From: Spirochaetota bacterium
GTDB lineage: Bacteria > Spirochaetota > B62-G9 > DRHN01
Direction: 5' to 3'
NCBI GenBank assembly: GCA_023136305.1
Contig: JAGLSF010000160.1
Coordinates: 1-5,259, forward strand
DNA: 5,259 nucleotides
Made by a program: the position numbers and the translations under genes. The notes under the pieces are model-generated. The model was not told where the DNA came from. It saw only the letters and a program-made list of their open reading frames with translations, and searched no databases. Below, piece by piece: positions 4,321 through 5,259 of this stretch. The number at the start of each line of letters is the position of its first letter. The stretch's first letter is position 1.

Positions 4321-5259
4321 TTAAAAAGCCGGTAACTGATTCTGCATCCTCCGGGGAAACAGATCCACGAATCTGACCGATGAGAGTGAAAGCCCCTTCA
4401 CATCCTGCAGCGCATCGAGCTCCGAGCGATAGAGTTGCGTGGCAACTCCTGGAAAGTTCTTTATCTCATTATTGATGCTCTTTCTCGAGCCCAGGTTGAT
4501 TGCCAGATGCACAACGGGATGGGAGTAATCGGTCACACACCTTTTCACTATGGCGGACAGTTTCGTGAACTCCTGCACGGCCCACAGCCTTCCCGCCTGA
4601 AGCTCCAGGGGCGACATGCGCCTGGGCTGGAACACAACGGTATTGTGATCGTAGTACCGCCAGTTGTTCGTAATGAGCCGGCCTTCATCTCTGAGATTAT
4701 TGTAGGTCTTGGTTCCCGGATAGGGCGTCAACACATTCAACGAGGCTGAACTCACCCTGTTTTTATTGAGAAAATCGAGCGTCTCGGGAAATACGTCCGT
4801 GGTGTCATCGTCGAAGCCAAATATCATTGAGGCGTGAAAATTGATCCCGAAGCCCTTCACCCTTTTAATCGCCTCCTCAACGTGCTCAATATCCTTCGGC
4901 GATTTTCTCATGGCTTGCAGCTGGGACTTCGACACGCTCTCCAGACCAAAAAACAGGCCTATACAGCCGCTCTCCGCAGCAAGGCGCATCATCTCGGTTT
5001 CCTTCACAAAGGATATGGATGCCTGGCCACCCCAGCGAATGTGCAGGGGCTTTATGGCGCGGAAGAGCTCCTTTGCATATTTTGGGTCGCCGATTATGTT
5101 GTCATCGAGAAACAGGAACATTTTTCCACCCGAATCCTGCATGTCCTGCACAACATTTGCAATAGGTACGTGACGTATCTTCCTTCCAAAGACATCGTGT
5201 ACGCAGCAAAAATCACAGTTATAGGGACACCCGCGGGTGGTCATAACCGGTACGGCCCC
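4321..5259 (-). CDS. Cobalamin-type radical SAM protein with DUF4070-like C-terminus (5' end beyond window)
   Basis: The frame enters at base 5259 and stops with TAA at 4323-4321, giving 312 visible residues. An ATG at 5244 is internal: the five codons before it read GAVPV, and GAVPVMTTRGCPYNCDFC is the usual run into a radical SAM core. CPYNCDFC is the CX3CX2C motif that holds the 4Fe-4S cluster cleaving S-adenosylmethionine. Further core signatures are MFLFLDDNIIGD, IRWGGQASISF, GLFFGLESVSKSQL, GINFHASMIFGFDDDT and LNVLTPYPGTKTYNNL. The segment RRMSPLELQAGRLWAVQEF and the helical tail resemble the DUF4070 domain found in B12-binding radical SAM proteins, so an N-terminal cobalamin-binding domain probably lies outside the window. 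Such proteins methylate or rearrange diverse substrates, including hopanoids and other lipids; the substrate here cannot be told. A small gene follows 17 bases downstream, suggesting cotranscription. Confidence 0.9.
   Translation of the reverse strand, partial: GAVPVMTTRGCPYNCDFCCVHDVFGRKIRHVPIANVVQDMQDSGGKMFLFLDDNIIGDPKYAKELFRAIKPLHIRWGGQASISFVKETEMMRLAAESGCIGLFFGLESVSKSQLQAMRKSPKDIEHVEEAIKRVKGFGINFHASMIFGFDDDTTDVFPETLDFLNKNRVSSASLNVLTPYPGTKTYNNLRDEGRLITNNWRYYDHNTVVFQPRRMSPLELQAGRLWAVQEFTKLSAIVKRCVTDYSHPVVHLAINLGSRKSINNEIKNFPGVATQLYRSELDALQDVKGLSLSSVRFVDLFPRRMQNQLPAF

Noticed and set aside
4049..4324. 91-codon plus-strand frame opposite the small hypothetical gene
   Set aside because: It has no ribosome site and a His/Pro/Asn-rich peptide. 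The minus-strand frame follows the radical SAM gene by 17 bases and has a coherent hydrophobic helix.
5242..5244. ATG as the start of the radical SAM protein
   Set aside because: The preceding codons (GAVPV) continue a typical lead-in to the CX3CX2C motif, there is no ribosome site, and the protein family normally has an N-terminal domain, so the gene starts outside the window.

Overview
The window looks like chromosomal DNA of a Gram-negative, probably anaerobic bacterium. The best guess is Desulfobacterota or another delta-proteobacterium-like lineage. This rests on a periplasmic SurA/PrsA-type folding catalyst with a cleavable signal peptide, a cobalamin-type radical SAM protein with a DUF4070-like tail, a PEP_hydrolase-family TIM barrel, and moderate GC with good AGGAGG/GGGAG ribosome sites. 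The lineage is inference; there is no rRNA or marker gene to fix it. No RNA gene, CRISPR array, insertion sequence or prophage gene was found.

Layout, left to right. (1) Positions 1-978, minus strand: a two-gene operon of a PEP_hydrolase-family TIM-barrel enzyme followed by an unidentified gene that leaves the window at base 1. Its ribosome site overlaps the stop codon of the TIM-barrel gene, and a good sigma70-type promoter lies upstream at 1024-1051. (2) 1163-1858, plus strand: signal peptidase I (lepB), preceded by three direct TAACCG hexamers. (3) 1859-about 2490, minus strand: the remains of a gene whose C-terminus carries TPR-like helices. It is frameshifted in a GAGAGAG run and has no recognisable 5' end. 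Its stop codon abuts that of lepB. (4) 2521-2781, plus strand: a small three-helix membrane protein with its own plausible promoter. (5) 2796-5259, minus strand: in transcription order, a radical SAM protein (5' end outside the window), a small hypothetical protein, and a secreted parvulin-type peptidyl-prolyl isomerase.

Two genes have a clear envelope role: LepB removes signal peptides at the outer face of the inner membrane, and the parvulin isomerase is itself a likely LepB substrate that folds exported proteins in the periplasm. The other genes share no obvious pathway, and the window does not look like a defence or mobile island. The points most worth a second look are the decaying TPR gene, the hydrophobic insert in LepB, the single-UGA interruption between two collinear frames ahead of the isomerase, and the unidentified partner of the TIM-barrel gene.
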